Positions 16,233-27,656 of a stretch of 36,125 nucleotides of DNA are shown piece after piece. The notes under the pieces are model-generated. The model was not told the DNA's origin. It worked only from the letters and a program-made list of their open reading frames with translations, and ran no database searches. This DNA comes from Acetobacteraceae bacterium AT-5844. Its GTDB lineage: Bacteria; Pseudomonadota; Alphaproteobacteria; Acetobacterales; Acetobacteraceae. The position numbers and the translations under genes are program-made. The stretch covers positions 1-36,125 of the forward strand of contig JH599962.1 of the NCBI GenBank assembly GCA_000245075.1. The letters run 5' to 3'. Each line of letters opens with the position of its first letter. Position 1 is the first letter of the stretch.

Positions 16233-17240
16233 ATGAATCTCGCCCGCTTCCCGCGCATCCGCCTCGGCCATATGCCGACACCGCTGGAGCCGATGGAGAA
16301 CCTCTCCCGCCATCTGGCGGGGCCGAATGGCGGACCAAAGCTCTGGATCAAGCGCGATGACTGCACCGGGCTCTCCACCGGCGGCAACAAGACGCGGAAG
16401 CTGGAATTCCTGATGGCGGAGGCGCTGGCCCAAGGCGCCGACACCGTCATCACCCAGGGCGCGACGCAATCCAACCACGCACGACAAACTGCAGCGGCGG
16501 CGGCAAAGCTCGGCCTCGCCTGCCATATCCTGCTGGAAGACCGCACTGGCTACACCGACCCCGCCTACACCGATTCCGGTAACGTGCTGCTGGACCGCCT
16601 GCACGGCGCCACCATCGACCGTCGCCCGGGTGGCGCGGACATGCAGGCGGAGATGGAGAAGTTAGCCGCTGAGCTGAAGACCCAGGGCCGCAAGCCCTAT
16701 GTCATCCCCGGCGGTGGCTCCAACGCGGTCGGCGCGCTGGGCTATGTGAACGCGGCGCTGGAACTGGTGGCGCAGGCCGCCGAGATCGGGCTGCGGATCG
16801 ACCATGTGGTGCACGCTACGGGCAGCGCCGGCACGCAGGCCGGCCTGGTCACGGGCCTCACGGCGCTGAACAGCGGCATTCCCGTGCTCGGCATCGGCGT
16901 GCGCGCGCCCAAGGAGCAGCAGGAGAAGAACGTGCTGGCGCTGGCCGAGAAGGTCGCCACGCATCTCGGCCTGCCCGGCATCGTGAAGCCGGAACATGTC
17001 GTCGCGAACTGCGACTATGTCGGCCAGGGCTACGGCATCCCCACCGAGGGCATGGTCGCTGCGGTGAAGCTGCTGGCCGAGAAGGAAGGCATCCTGCTGG
17101 ACCCGGTCTATTCCGGCAAAGGCATGGCCGGGCTGATCGATCTCGTCCGCAAGGGCCATTTCGGCAAGGACGAGAACGTCGTGTTCATCCACACCGGCGG
17201 CAGCGTCGGCCTGTTCGGCTACCCCGAGGCCTTCAACTGA
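16233..17240 (+). CDS. cuyA: PLP-dependent lyase: probable L-cysteate sulfo-lyase (CuyA) / D-cysteine desulfhydrase family
   Basis: 335 residues from the ATG at 16233, with AGGAG six bases upstream; longer in-frame starts at 16119 give an unconserved leader. It belongs to the ACC-deaminase/D-cysteine desulfhydrase family of fold-II PLP enzymes. Lys53 in [12 protein letters not shown] is the PLP lysine, [20 protein letters not shown] follows, the phosphate loop is [11 protein letters not shown], and the end is [13 protein letters not shown]. The start ([23 protein letters not shown]) and the overall reading are, from memory, closest to CuyA of marine alphaproteobacteria, which converts L-cysteate to pyruvate, sulfite and ammonium. 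D-cysteine desulfhydrase activity is the alternative. A Fur-like box and a palindrome lie upstream. Convergent with an AEC permease, 10 bp away. Confidence 0.8.
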   Translation: MNLARFPRIRLGHMPTPLEPMENLSRHLAGPNGGPKLWIKRDDCTGLSTGGNKTRKLEFLMAEALAQGADTVITQGATQSNHARQTAAAAAKLGLACHILLEDRTGYTDPAYTDSGNVLLDRLHGATIDRRPGGADMQAEMEKLAAELKTQGRKPYVIPGGGSNAVGALGYVNAALELVAQAAEIGLRIDHVVHATGSAGTQAGLVTGLTALNSGIPVLGIGVRAPKEQQEKNVLALAEKVATHLGLPGIVKPEHVVANCDYVGQGYGIPTEGMVAAVKLLAEKEGILLDPVYSGKGMAGLIDLVRKGHFGKDENVVFIHTGGSVGLFGYPEAFN

Positions 17241-17254
17241 GCAAACCCGCTCAG
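17237..17254. terminator. Hairpin containing both stop codons of a convergent gene pair
   Basis: CTGAGC-AAACCC-GCTCAG forms a perfect 6-bp stem across the cuyA-like/AEC junction. The two TGA stop codons, one on each strand, lie in the two arms. There is no T-run. It could act as a modest bidirectional 3' end. Confidence 0.35.
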
Positions 17255-18186
17255 CCGATCCAGGCCAGATACAACGAAACTGTCAGCACGGAGAGCACCG
17301 TGCTGAACAGGATGGTGGCGGAGGTGACGCGCGCGGTGCGGCGGTAATACTCCGCCAGCATGAAGGGCCCCGTGCCGGTGGGCAGCGCCGCCACCACCAC
17401 CGCCGTATGCGTGGCCAGCGGCGAAAGGCGCAGGACCTGCGTGGCCAGAAGCCAGACCAGAACCGGCAGCGCCAGCAGCTTCAACCCGACCAGCAGCAGC
17501 GTGCCGTTCAGGTCCTTCCCCCGCACCATGCCCTGCTGCGCCAGGAACAGACCCAGCGCCACCAGCGCACAGGGCGATGCCGCGCCGCCCAGCAGCTTCA
17601 GGAAGGAGTCGATGCTCTCCGGCAGCGTCAGTCCCACGCCGGAAGCCAGCGCGCCAAGCGCCGGAGCCACCAGCAGCGGGTTCTTCGCCAACGCACCGCC
17701 CACCTTGGCTGCCAGCTTCGCCGGATGACGCTCTTCCTGCACGCCAATTTCGATAAAGATGATGGCGGCAGCGAACAGCACACAAACCGTGATGATAGTG
17801 GCGATAGTGACCAGCGGCAGGCTCTGCGGCCCCAACGCCATCAGGCAGAGCGGGAAGCCCATATAGCCCGTATTGGGATAAGCCGCGTTCAGGCCATCGA
17901 TGCTGCTGTCGGCCAGCGGGCGCCCCCCGGCCTTGCGCAGCATGAGCGTCATGGCGAACAGCGCGAGGCTGCCCACGCCAAACGCCGCCACGAAGCCCGG
18001 CTGCCACAGCGTGGACCATGAGGTGCGCGCCATGATGTCGAACAGCAGCGCCGGCAGGGCCAGCCAGACGACGAAACGGTTCAGCTCCGACATCGCGTTC
18101 GGCCCGAGCACGTTATATCGCCGGGCGAGATAGCCCAGCAGGATAAGCGCGAAGACCGGAAAGACGACGCCTAGTGTGGAAAGCAT
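17251..18186 (-). CDS. AEC-family permease (auxin efflux carrier-like)
   Basis: 311 residues from the ATG at 18186 (MLSTLGVVFPVFALILLGYLARR), 25 bp after the smpB stop. A longer frame up to 18261 runs into smpB and is rejected. About ten membrane segments with the AEC layout are seen: an N-terminal PVFALILLGY helix, the NRFVVWLALPALLF segment, the broken-helix motif GLNAAYPNTGYMGFPL, and a repeat in the second half with AALPTGTGPFMLAEYY. Bacterial AEC proteins carry malate, malonate or other small organic acids. Given the malonate-type cluster 6 kb away a dicarboxylate substrate is possible, but nothing ties them directly. It probably shares transcripts with smpB and dapA upstream. Confidence 0.9.
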   Translation of the reverse strand: MLSTLGVVFPVFALILLGYLARRYNVLGPNAMSELNRFVVWLALPALLFDIMARTSWSTLWQPGFVAAFGVGSLALFAMTLMLRKAGGRPLADSSIDGLNAAYPNTGYMGFPLCLMALGPQSLPLVTIATIITVCVLFAAAIIFIEIGVQEERHPAKLAAKVGGALAKNPLLVAPALGALASGVGLTLPESIDSFLKLLGGAASPCALVALGLFLAQQGMVRGKDLNGTLLLVGLKLLALPVLVWLLATQVLRLSPLATHTAVVVAALPTGTGPFMLAEYYRRTARVTSATILFSTVLSVLTVSLYLAWIG

Positions 18187-18211
18187 CAGCCAGGCTCGCC
18201 CAGGCGCGTCA

Positions 18212-18709
18212 CTAGTACTTGTCACCCCGCAACAGGCGCGACTTGTCCCGCTGCCAGTCACGTTCCGCGATGGCGTGGCGCTTGTCGGCCTTGGACTTAC
18301 CCTCGGCGACGCCGAGCACGACCTTGGCGATGCCGCGATCGTTGAACAGCACCTCCAGCGGCACGAGGGTCACGCCCTCCCGCGTGATGGAGCCGATGAG
18401 CTCCTGCACCTGCTTTTTATGCAGCAACAGTTTGCGCGGCCGGCGCGGCTCGAAATGCGCCATGAAGCTGCCGGCCTGCCATTCGGGAATGTAGCTGTTG
18501 AACAGCCACAACTCCCCGTTGCGCTCACCCGCCCAGGAATCCGCGAGCGCCGCGCGGCCGGAGCGGAGGGATTTCACCTCCGGCCCCAGCAGCACGATGC
18601 CGGCTTCGAACGTCTCGTTGATCTTGTAGTCGAAACGCGCCTTGCGGTTCTGCGCGGCGGTGCCGTGCGCGATCAGCGAGGATTTCTTCTTCTTATCCTT
18701 GGCGGCCAT
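18212..18709 (-). CDS. smpB: SsrA-binding protein SmpB
   Basis: 165 residues, normal length. It starts with a lysine-rich leader, then HGTAAQNRKARFDYKINETFEAGIVL, EVKSLRSGRAALADSW, the LFNSYIPEW segment, RRPRKLLLHKKQVQELIG and a basic C-terminal tail (KSKADKRHAIAERDWQRDKSRLLR), which inserts into the decoding site. SmpB delivers tmRNA to stalled ribosomes. No tmRNA gene is seen in the window. It lies 11 bp after dapA and 25 bp before the AEC permease, all on the minus strand; the dapA-smpB order is common in alphaproteobacteria. Confidence 0.98.
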   Translation of the reverse strand: MAAKDKKKKSSLIAHGTAAQNRKARFDYKINETFEAGIVLLGPEVKSLRSGRAALADSWAGERNGELWLFNSYIPEWQAGSFMAHFEPRRPRKLLLHKKQVQELIGSITREGVTLVPLEVLFNDRGIAKVVLGVAEGKSKADKRHAIAERDWQRDKSRLLRGDKY

Positions 18710-18720
18710 AGGCTCTCAGT

Positions 18721-19599
18721 TCAGTTCAGCAATCCGGCGGAGACCATGGCGGCCTTCACGCGGGCGCGGGTGGAATCGGCCACCGGCGCCATCGGCAGGC
18801 GGCAGAAGGCGGTGGACTTGGCCAGCAGGCTGGCGGCGTATTTCACCGGGCCGGGAGAGGTCTCGCAGAACATCGCGTCATGCACCGGCACCAGCCGGTC
18901 CTGGATGGCGATGGCCTCCTCGATATTGCCCTCGGCCCACGCCTTGTGCATCTCGGCGCAGAGGCGCGGCGCGATATTGGCCGTCACGCTGATGCAGCCA
19001 TGGCCGCCGGCCGCCAGGAAGGCGAGCGCCGTGTGGTCCTCGCCCGAAAGCTGGCAGAAATCCGGGCCGATGGCGGCGCGGGTGTGCAGCGGGCGGGTGA
19101 GGTTCGCCGTCGCGTCCTTCACGCCGATGATGTTCGGGTGCTTGGCCAGCCGCGCCATGGTCTCGACAGACATGTCGATCACGCTGCGCGGGGGGATGTT
19201 GTAGATGACGATCGGCAGGTCCACGGCATCGGCGATGGCCGTGAAGTGCAGATACATCCCTTCCTGCGTCGGCTTGTTGTAGTAGGGCGTCACGATCAGC
19301 GCCGCATCCGCGCCCGCTTCCTTGGCGTGGCGGGTCAGTTCGATGGCTTCCTCGGTGCTGTTGCTGCCGGTGCCGGCGATGACCGGCACGCGGCCACCAG
19401 CCGCCTCGACGCACAACTCCACCACGCGGCGGTGTTCGTCATGGGAGAGGGTCGGGCTCTCACCGGTGGTGCCAACCGGGATGAGGCCCTGCGTGCCTTC
19501 GGATATCTGCCACTCGACCAGGTCCTGGAAGGCTTTGGGGTCCAGGGACCCATCCTCGGCCATCGGCGTGATCAGCGCGACGAGGGAACCCTTGAACAT
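18721..19599 (-). CDS. dapA: 4-hydroxy-tetrahydrodipicolinate synthase
   Basis: 292 residues, exactly the family size, preceded by GGAAGGAAAG. All catalytic residues stand at their E. coli numbers: Thr44/Thr45 in GTTGESPTL, Tyr107 in TPYYNKPTQ, Tyr133 and Arg138 in IYNIPPRS, and the Schiff-base Lys161 in [11 protein letters not shown]. It condenses pyruvate with aspartate semialdehyde, the first committed step to lysine and meso-diaminopimelate. It heads the minus-strand dapA-smpB-AEC run and diverges from the lytic transglycosylase gene; the 184-bp spacer between them shows no clear promoter. Confidence 0.97.
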   Translation of the reverse strand: MFKGSLVALITPMAEDGSLDPKAFQDLVEWQISEGTQGLIPVGTTGESPTLSHDEHRRVVELCVEAAGGRVPVIAGTGSNSTEEAIELTRHAKEAGADAALIVTPYYNKPTQEGMYLHFTAIADAVDLPIVIYNIPPRSVIDMSVETMARLAKHPNIIGVKDATANLTRPLHTRAAIGPDFCQLSGEDHTALAFLAAGGHGCISVTANIAPRLCAEMHKAWAEGNIEEAIAIQDRLVPVHDAMFCETSPGPVKYAASLLAKSTAFCRLPMAPVADSTRARVKAAMVSAGLLN

Positions 19600-19783
19600 C
19601 GGAATGACTTTCCTTCCGGAAGATGGCTGGCAGGGGGGTTGCGCCGGCTGGACCCTCCACCCGGCGGAACGGGCAAGCTAGGCGCGGGACGCCTGTGAAA
19701 CAAGCACCGCCCCACGCTTTCCTGCCCCGCAAGCGGCAGTGCTTTCAGGACAAGCGCCGCGGGATGGTTTAGAAGCTGCCTCC

Positions 19784-21838
19784 ATGCGCAGCGACCAGAA
19801 GCCCCGCCCCCGCTCCAGCCGCCGCTCCAGCCTGGCCCGTGCCCTGCTGATGGCTCCCCTGCTCTTCGGCCTGGCCCTTCCGGCCGCCGCCCAGCCCTGG
19901 GCGAATGAAAGCGCCCGCGCCGCCGGCCGCGCCGCGCTGGCCGCCGCCAATGCCGGGCGCTGGCCGGATGCGCAGGCGCTGGCGGTGAACGCGGACCCGC
20001 TGGCGGCGAAGCTGGTGCAATGGATGCGGCTGCAGGTGCGCGGCATGGGCACGCTGGACGAAATCGCCGCTTTCATGGCCGAGAATCCGGACTGGCCCTT
20101 CCGTGCCTCGCTCCTGGCCCGGGCCGAGGAAATTCTGCCCCTGATGCCCAGCGACAAGCTGGTACTCAGCCTTTACGCGCATGACGCCCCGCGCGGCCTG
20201 CCAGCGGCCCAGCTCCTGGCGGATGCCCGCGCCCGCCAGGGCGCCGACCCGACCCCGGGCCTGCGTGAGGCATGGCGTGAGCTGAACGCGGACCCCACCG
20301 AGGAATCCATCTTCCTGGCGCAGAATGCCGCCATCCTGACGCCGGAAGATCATCAGGCCCGCTTCGACCGTCTGGCCTGGGGCCGCCAGTTCGCCGCCGC
20401 CTCTCGCGTGCTGCCGATGCTCCCGGCCAATGCCCGCCTCGCCGCCGACCAGCGCCTCGCCCTCGCCTCCGAGCGCGCGGGCGCCGATGCCGGCCTCCCC
20501 TCCCGCCCCTCCGATCTCGGCATGGCGGCGGAATGGGCGCGCTTCCTCCGCCGCAAGGACCAGGATGCCCAGGCCGCCGCCGTCTGGCAGTCGGCCGAGG
20601 CATTGCAGGTCAATCTCTCGCCAGAGGCTGCCCGCGCTGTGTGGACGGAGCGGCAGGTGCTCTCCCGCAAGCTACTGCGGCTGGGCAATCCCTCGGCGGC
20701 GTATCGCGTCGCGGCCGAGCATGGCCAGCCGGGCGACAGCGCCGGTTTCCACGACGCCGAGTTCCTGGCGGGCTTCATCGCCCTGCGCATGCTGAACGAC
20801 CCGGCGACGGCCGCCCGCCATTTCGCGCGGCTGGGCCAGGGCAGCACCAGCATCATCACCCAGTCCCGCGCGCTGTACTGGCGCGGCCGCGCCGCCGAGG
20901 CACAAGGCCGCGCCACGGAGGCCCGCGAGCACTACAGCGAAGCGGCGGCCCTTCCCACCGGCTTCTATGGCCAGCTTGCAGCCCTCGCCCTGGGCGAGAC
21001 GCCGTTGCAGCTCTCGGCACGCATTACCGGCGTCGTTCCCGCCACACCCAGCACCGCCGCCGCCAGCGCCTTCCTGGACAAGGAACTCGCGCGCGCCGTG
21101 CTGACGCTCGCCGATCTTGGCGACACCAACCGCGCCCGCACCTTCCTGCTGCGGCTGGAAGACCTTTCGCCCGACCCGGCGACGCATGTCCTGACGGCGC
21201 GGCTGGCCAACAGCATCGGCCGCCCGGACCATGCCGTCTGGGTGGCGCGGCGTGCTGGCATCGATGGTATCATGCTGCTGCCGGAGGGCTTTCCCACCCC
21301 CTATGCCGCCACGGCGAATGGCGCGGCGGAACCCGCCTTCATCTACGCCATCACCCGGCAGGAGAGTAATTTCGATCCCGCCGCCGTCTCCCCTGCCAAT
21401 GCGCGGGGGTTGATGCAGCTGCTGCCCGGCACCGCTTCGCAGGTGGCACGCGGCCTGGGCGTCGCACATCAGGTGAGCTGGCTGACCACCCAGCCCGAGC
21501 ACAACATGACGCTGGGCGCCCAGTATCTGGCCGACCAGCTCTCCCGCTTCGGCAACCTTGCCTTGGCCGCCGCTGCCTACAATGCCGGGCCGCGCCGGGT
21601 GGAAGAGTGGCTCTCCACCTATGGCGACCCGCGCATGACCCCCGCCGCCGGCGGCACGGACATGATCGACTGGCTCGAGCAGATCCCGTTCACCGAGACC
21701 CGTAACTACGTGCAGCGGGTGGTGGAGAATGCGGTGATCTACCGCGCCCTCAACCCGCAGACCGCCGGACTCGACCATCCGCTGAAGCCCTGGCTGCCGG
21801 TTGGCGCCCCTGCGCGCCCCGCCACAGCCTCCCGATGA
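19784..21838 (+). CDS. Soluble lytic murein transglycosylase (Slt70-like)
   Basis: 684 residues from the ATG at 19784; an upstream start at 19739 would bury the signal peptide and is rejected. A basic n-region, a hydrophobic core and LPAAAQ give a Sec signal peptide cut near residue 37. A long alpha-helical superhelix, the U-shaped part of Slt70, covers about 40-490. The SLT domain (about 510-640) has the catalytic Glu527 in ITRQESNFDP, GLMQLLPGTA, a TLGAQYL segment and AAAAYNAGPRRV. It cleaves glycan strands to 1,6-anhydro-muropeptides in the periplasm, the substrates of AmpG. Its stop overlaps the pgpA start (ATGA), so the genes are coupled. Confidence 0.94.
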   Translation: MRSDQKPRPRSSRRSSLARALLMAPLLFGLALPAAAQPWANESARAAGRAALAAANAGRWPDAQALAVNADPLAAKLVQWMRLQVRGMGTLDEIAAFMAENPDWPFRASLLARAEEILPLMPSDKLVLSLYAHDAPRGLPAAQLLADARARQGADPTPGLREAWRELNADPTEESIFLAQNAAILTPEDHQARFDRLAWGRQFAAASRVLPMLPANARLAADQRLALASERAGADAGLPSRPSDLGMAAEWARFLRRKDQDAQAAAVWQSAEALQVNLSPEAARAVWTERQVLSRKLLRLGNPSAAYRVAAEHGQPGDSAGFHDAEFLAGFIALRMLNDPATAARHFARLGQGSTSIITQSRALYWRGRAAEAQGRATEAREHYSEAAALPTGFYGQLAALALGETPLQLSARITGVVPATPSTAAASAFLDKELARAVLTLADLGDTNRARTFLLRLEDLSPDPATHVLTARLANSIGRPDHAVWVARRAGIDGIMLLPEGFPTPYAATANGAAEPAFIYAITRQESNFDPAAVSPANARGLMQLLPGTASQVARGLGVAHQVSWLTTQPEHNMTLGAQYLADQLSRFGNLALAAAAYNAGPRRVEEWLSTYGDPRMTPAAGGTDMIDWLEQIPFTETRNYVQRVVENAVIYRALNPQTAGLDHPLKPWLPVGAPARPATASR

Positions 21839-22332
21839 ACCAGCGCGCCGAACTTCCCGCTCATCTGCCGGAGCGCGAGCCGTCTTCGATTCGAGCAGGA
21901 CTGCCGCGCTTCATCGCCAGCATGGGGGGCGTGGGCTTTTTCCGCCCCGCCCCGGGCACCTGGGGCTCGGCGCTGGTGTTGCCGATGGGCTGGGCCGGCT
22001 CCGAGGCATGTCTCATCCTGGCCGCACTGCTCGCCGCGCTGGGGTGGTGGGCATTGCTGCGCCTGCCGGAAGCCCGGCAGGACCCGAGCTGGGTGGTGGT
22101 GGATGAAGGTGCCGGGCAATCCCTGGCACTGGCCGCTCTGCCCGCCGGCGGCATCGTGGGCGTGGCGCTGGCCTTCCTGCTATTCCGCGCCTTCGACGTG
22201 CTGAAGCCCGGCCCGGTGGGCTGGGCCGACCGGCGCAAGGGCGCCACCGGCGTCATGCTGGACGATATCATTGCCGGCACCCTGGCCGCCGCCCTGCTGC
22301 TGGCCGCACGCTGGATGGGAGTGATGCTGTGA
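21835..22332 (+). CDS. pgpA: Phosphatidylglycerophosphatase A
   Basis: 165 residues. It overlaps the transglycosylase by 4 bp. PgpA motifs are present: GVGFFRPAPGTWGS (33-46), DPSWVVVDEGAGQ (83-95) with the acidic pair that binds Mg2+, FRAFDVLKPGPVGWADR (116-132) and GVMLDDIIAG (138-147). Three to four hydrophobic helices place it in the inner membrane. It dephosphorylates phosphatidylglycerol phosphate in phospholipid synthesis. Its stop overlaps the next start as TGATG, so the slt-pgpA-cinA genes form a tight operon. Confidence 0.95.
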   Translation: MNQRAELPAHLPEREPSSIRAGLPRFIASMGGVGFFRPAPGTWGSALVLPMGWAGSEACLILAALLAALGWWALLRLPEARQDPSWVVVDEGAGQSLALAALPAGGIVGVALAFLLFRAFDVLKPGPVGWADRRKGATGVMLDDIIAGTLAAALLLAARWMGVML

Positions 22333-22853
22333 TGCTGCCCCCCGAGACACTGGAACAGGCGGAACTGCTGCTGCAGATCATGCAGTCCCGCAGCCTGACG
22401 CTCGCCACCGCCGAATCCTGCACGGGTGGGCTGGTCTCCGCCGCGGTCACCGCCATCGCTGGCTCATCCGCCACGCTGTTGGCGGGCTACGTCACCTATT
22501 CCAACGAGGCGAAGGCCAAGTCGGTGGGCGTGGACCCCGCACTCATCGCGCGGCTGGGCGCCGTCAGCGGCGAGGTGGCGGCCGCCATGGCGGAAGGCGC
22601 CGCACGCGAGTCGGGCGCCGATATGGGCATTTCCACTACCGGCATCGCCGGCCCTGGCGGCGGCACGGAGACCAAGCCGGTCGGCCTCGTCTATATCGGC
22701 GTCGCCCTCAAGGGCCGGCCCGCGCGGGTGGAACGCCATGTGTTTCCGGGGGACCGGACGGCCGTGCGCGCCGCAACCGTGGCCACCGCCTTCCGTATGG
22801 CTGTAGAGGAACTCGCTACACTTCCCCTGGCATCCGGAATGGATCGCGGTTAG
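22332..22853 (+). CDS. CinA C-terminal-domain protein (nicotinamide-nucleotide amidohydrolase, PncC type)
   Basis: 173 residues from the ATG at 22332, which overlaps the pgpA stop by one base; a GTG one codon earlier is possible. It is a stand-alone CinA C-terminal domain without the N-terminal molybdopterin-binding-like part. Recognisable segments are TLATAESCTGGLVSAAVTAIAGSS, with the catalytic serine in ESCTGG, GYVTYSNEAKAKSVGV, VSGEVAAAMAEGA and GIAGPGGGTETKPVGLVYIG. Stand-alone members deamidate NMN to nicotinate mononucleotide in NAD recycling. It lies between pgpA and secG, an arrangement often seen in alphaproteobacteria. Confidence 0.93.
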   Translation: MLPPETLEQAELLLQIMQSRSLTLATAESCTGGLVSAAVTAIAGSSATLLAGYVTYSNEAKAKSVGVDPALIARLGAVSGEVAAAMAEGAARESGADMGISTTGIAGPGGGTETKPVGLVYIGVALKGRPARVERHVFPGDRTAVRAATVATAFRMAVEELATLPLASGMDRG

Positions 22854-22866
22854 AAGCGGCCCCGCC

Positions 22867-23271
22867 ATGATGACAGTCCTGCTGGTCCTGCACCTTATCG
22901 TCACCCTCGCGCTGATCGCCGTCGTGCTGTTGCAGCGCAGCGAGGGTGGTGGGCTCGGTATCGGCTCGTCCCAGGGCATGGGTTCGTTCATGACCGGGCG
23001 CGGCACGGCCAACCTGCTGACCCGCACCACCGCCGTGCTGGCCACCCTGTTCATGGTGCTGGCCCTGGCCATGGCGCTGCTGGGTCGCGGCGAAGCGAAT
23101 CGCGGTTCCATCCTCGACCTGCCACCGGGTCCGGCCATTCCGGCGGCTCCTACGGCTCCGGGCGGCACCGCTCCGGCGCCTGGCGCCAGCGGCCCGGCCA
23201 CCGATTCTCCGGCAACCGGCGCGCCCGCCGCACCGGCTGCCCCGGCCCAGCCTTCGGTGCCAACGAACTAA
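22867..23271 (+). CDS. secG: Preprotein translocase subunit SecG
   Basis: 134 residues. Two membrane helices (about 3-22 and 55-76) flank the conserved cytoplasmic loop VLLQRSEGGGLGIGSSQGMGSFMTGRGTANLLTRTT. The tail after about residue 85 is Pro/Ala-rich (PAIPAAPTAPGGTAPAPGAS and on), a common feature of alphaproteobacterial SecG. It is the small SecYEG subunit that assists protein export. It is the last gene of the slt-pgpA-cinA-secG run, followed 25 bp later by a strong terminator and then pyrG, a neighbourhood conserved in the class. Confidence 0.95.
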   Translation: MMTVLLVLHLIVTLALIAVVLLQRSEGGGLGIGSSQGMGSFMTGRGTANLLTRTTAVLATLFMVLALAMALLGRGEANRGSILDLPPGPAIPAAPTAPGGTAPAPGASGPATDSPATGAPAAPAAPAQPSVPTN

Positions 23272-23296
23272 GGTCTCGGCCTTTTGCCGGCCTGAC

Positions 23297-23330
23297 GGGC
23301 GCGGGAGGCGATGCCTCCGGCGCCCTTTTT
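23297..23330 (+). terminator. Rho-independent terminator after secG
   Basis: A long GC hairpin (GGGCGC, one mismatch, GGAGGC, a GAT loop, GCCTCC, a mismatch, GCGCCC; 23297-23325) is directly followed by TTTTT. It should end the slt-pgpA-cinA-secG transcript and insulate pyrG. Confidence 0.9.
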
Positions 23331-23336
23331 GTGTGA

Positions 23337-25067
<1,731 letters not shown>

Positions 25068-25089
25068 GACCGCACTGAACCGCGACAAA

Positions 25090-25119
25090 GGGGTGGGCCT
25101 CACGGCCCGCCCCTTTTTT
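25090..25119 (+). terminator. Rho-independent terminator after pyrG
   Basis: GGGGTGGGCC (25090-25099), a TCAC loop and GGCCCGCCCC (25104-25113) form a 10-bp stem with one T-G wobble, followed by TTTTTT. It lies 23 bp after the pyrG stop. Confidence 0.92.
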
Positions 25120-25223
25120 GTTGGAGCCTCAACTTCCCGTTACGCCCTTCGACTTTTCCCCACCCGGCCAGCATCTCTCGAGAAGCGGCCGTCACTGGGC
25201 GGGCGCGGACCGGGAGCACGATC

Positions 25224-25610
25224 ATGACCGTACTGGGCAAGCGCGTCTTCCTCGCAACCATGGCTGCCGGGCTGTTCGCCAGCACGGCGGCCCTCGCACA
25301 TCACGGCTGGTCCTGGGCTGAGGGCGAGCAGACCACGCTCCAGGGCCAGATCCACGCCATTTCCATGGCCCCGCCCCACCCCACGCTGCAGGTACGCGCG
25401 GCGGATGGGCAGATCTGGCAGGTCGATCTCGGCAACCCCAGCCAGACACGCCGTTCCGGCTTCACGGGCGACACGGCCAAGCCGGGGGATGCCATCACCG
25501 TCCTCGGCAACAGGTCCCGGGAAGCGGGAGCACGGCATATGAAGGCGGTGCGAATCACCCTCGCCGGAAAGAATTACGACATGTACCCGGAGCGGATCGG
25601 CAGCCGCTGA
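25224..25610 (+). CDS. Secreted DUF6152-like protein with predicted N-terminal His-His after signal cleavage
   Basis: 128 residues. A Sec signal peptide (MTVLGKRVFLATMAAGLFASTAALA) is predicted to be cut after ALA at residue 25, so the mature protein would begin HHGWSWAEGEQ. The rest, about 100 residues, looks like a small beta-barrel domain: TTLQGQIHAISMAPPHPTLQVRA, IWQVDLGNPSQTRRSGF and KPGDAITVLGNRS. From memory this is the DUF6152 family, which has no assigned function. The exposed His1-His2 plus further histidines (mature positions about 21 and 28) suggest metal binding, by analogy to histidine-brace proteins; this is inference. It is 9 bp upstream of a four-helix membrane protein gene, most likely its partner. 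Confidence 0.8.
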   Translation: MTVLGKRVFLATMAAGLFASTAALAHHGWSWAEGEQTTLQGQIHAISMAPPHPTLQVRAADGQIWQVDLGNPSQTRRSGFTGDTAKPGDAITVLGNRSREAGARHMKAVRITLAGKNYDMYPERIGSR

Positions 25611-25619
25611 GCGGCCTCA

Positions 25620-26090
25620 ATGGACGTTGTCGCAACGCTGGCTGGCTGGCCGGGTGCGGTATGGCTTCAGCGCTCGGGCACTGCCTACCTCTTCATCAAT
25701 GCCGCGCATATCCTGGGAATCGGCCTGATCCTCGGCGCCATCCTCCCGCTGGACCTTCGCCTGATCGGGCTGTTCCGGCAGGTACCATTGCCGGTGCTGG
25801 CCCCTTTCCTCACCCGCGTAGCCGCGGTGGGGGTATGCACGGCCATTCTCACTGGCTTCTGGCTCTTTACCGTCCAGCCCGACGAATATCTGAACAACAC
25901 AGCCTTCCTGGCGAAGCTCGCCATCCTCGCTCTCGCCATTCTCAATATCGGCCTGCAGCATGGCACCCGCTTCTATAACGCCGCCCTGAAGGGCGGCCCG
26001 GTGCCGCTGCCGGCGCGGGTGATGGCGGCTACCTCGGCCTGCTTCTGGCTGGCGGCCCTCGTCGCCGGCCGCTGGATCGGCTTTTTGTGA
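25620..26090 (+). CDS. Small four-helix membrane protein (DUF6644-like), partner of the DUF6152-like protein
   Basis: 156 residues. Four membrane helices are visible at about 21-46, 58-84, 95-113 and 133-155. Histidines lie in the first (His30, in FINAAHILGIG) and just after the third (His114, in IGLQHGTRFYN); FLAKLAILALAILN precedes the latter. Paired His in four-helix inner-membrane proteins can bind haem or copper, as in b-type cytochromes and CopD-like proteins; here this is only suggestive. From memory it fits the DUF6644/DUF2214-like group, which has no established function. It starts 9 bp after the secreted gene, so the two are surely co-transcribed. The 167 bp that follow hold the eno promoter region. 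Confidence 0.75.
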   Translation: MDVVATLAGWPGAVWLQRSGTAYLFINAAHILGIGLILGAILPLDLRLIGLFRQVPLPVLAPFLTRVAAVGVCTAILTGFWLFTVQPDEYLNNTAFLAKLAILALAILNIGLQHGTRFYNAALKGGPVPLPARVMAATSACFWLAALVAGRWIGFL

Positions 26091-26143
26091 CCCGGCTGCC
26101 TACCGCGGGCAGACGACATCTCCACTTCATCCGCCGCAGCTGA

Positions 26144-27535
<1,392 letters not shown>

Positions 27536-27542
27536 TGCAACA

Positions 27543-27570
27543 CCCGGGCGCGGAAAATGCCGCGCCCGGG
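27543..27570 (+). terminator. Strong GC hairpin after eno, without T-run
   Basis: CCCGGGCGCGG and CCGCGCCCGGG form a perfect 11-bp stem around AAAATG, eight bases after the eno stop. It is followed by ATTACTGG rather than a T-run, so it may be a partial terminator or a 3'-end stabiliser. Confidence 0.65.
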
Positions 27571-27656
27571 ATTACTGGCTTGCGCCCCAGCCAGTACAAA
27601 CATTTAGCTGGCCCTGCTAACAGGCGGTTAAGATTCGATCGCCGGAAAGGATTTCC

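Noticed and set aside
16033-16236. 67-codon plus-strand frame in the AT-rich gap before the cuyA-like gene
   Set aside because: No ribosome-binding site, arbitrary composition, and it runs over the palindrome, the Fur-like site and the cuyA ribosome-binding site.
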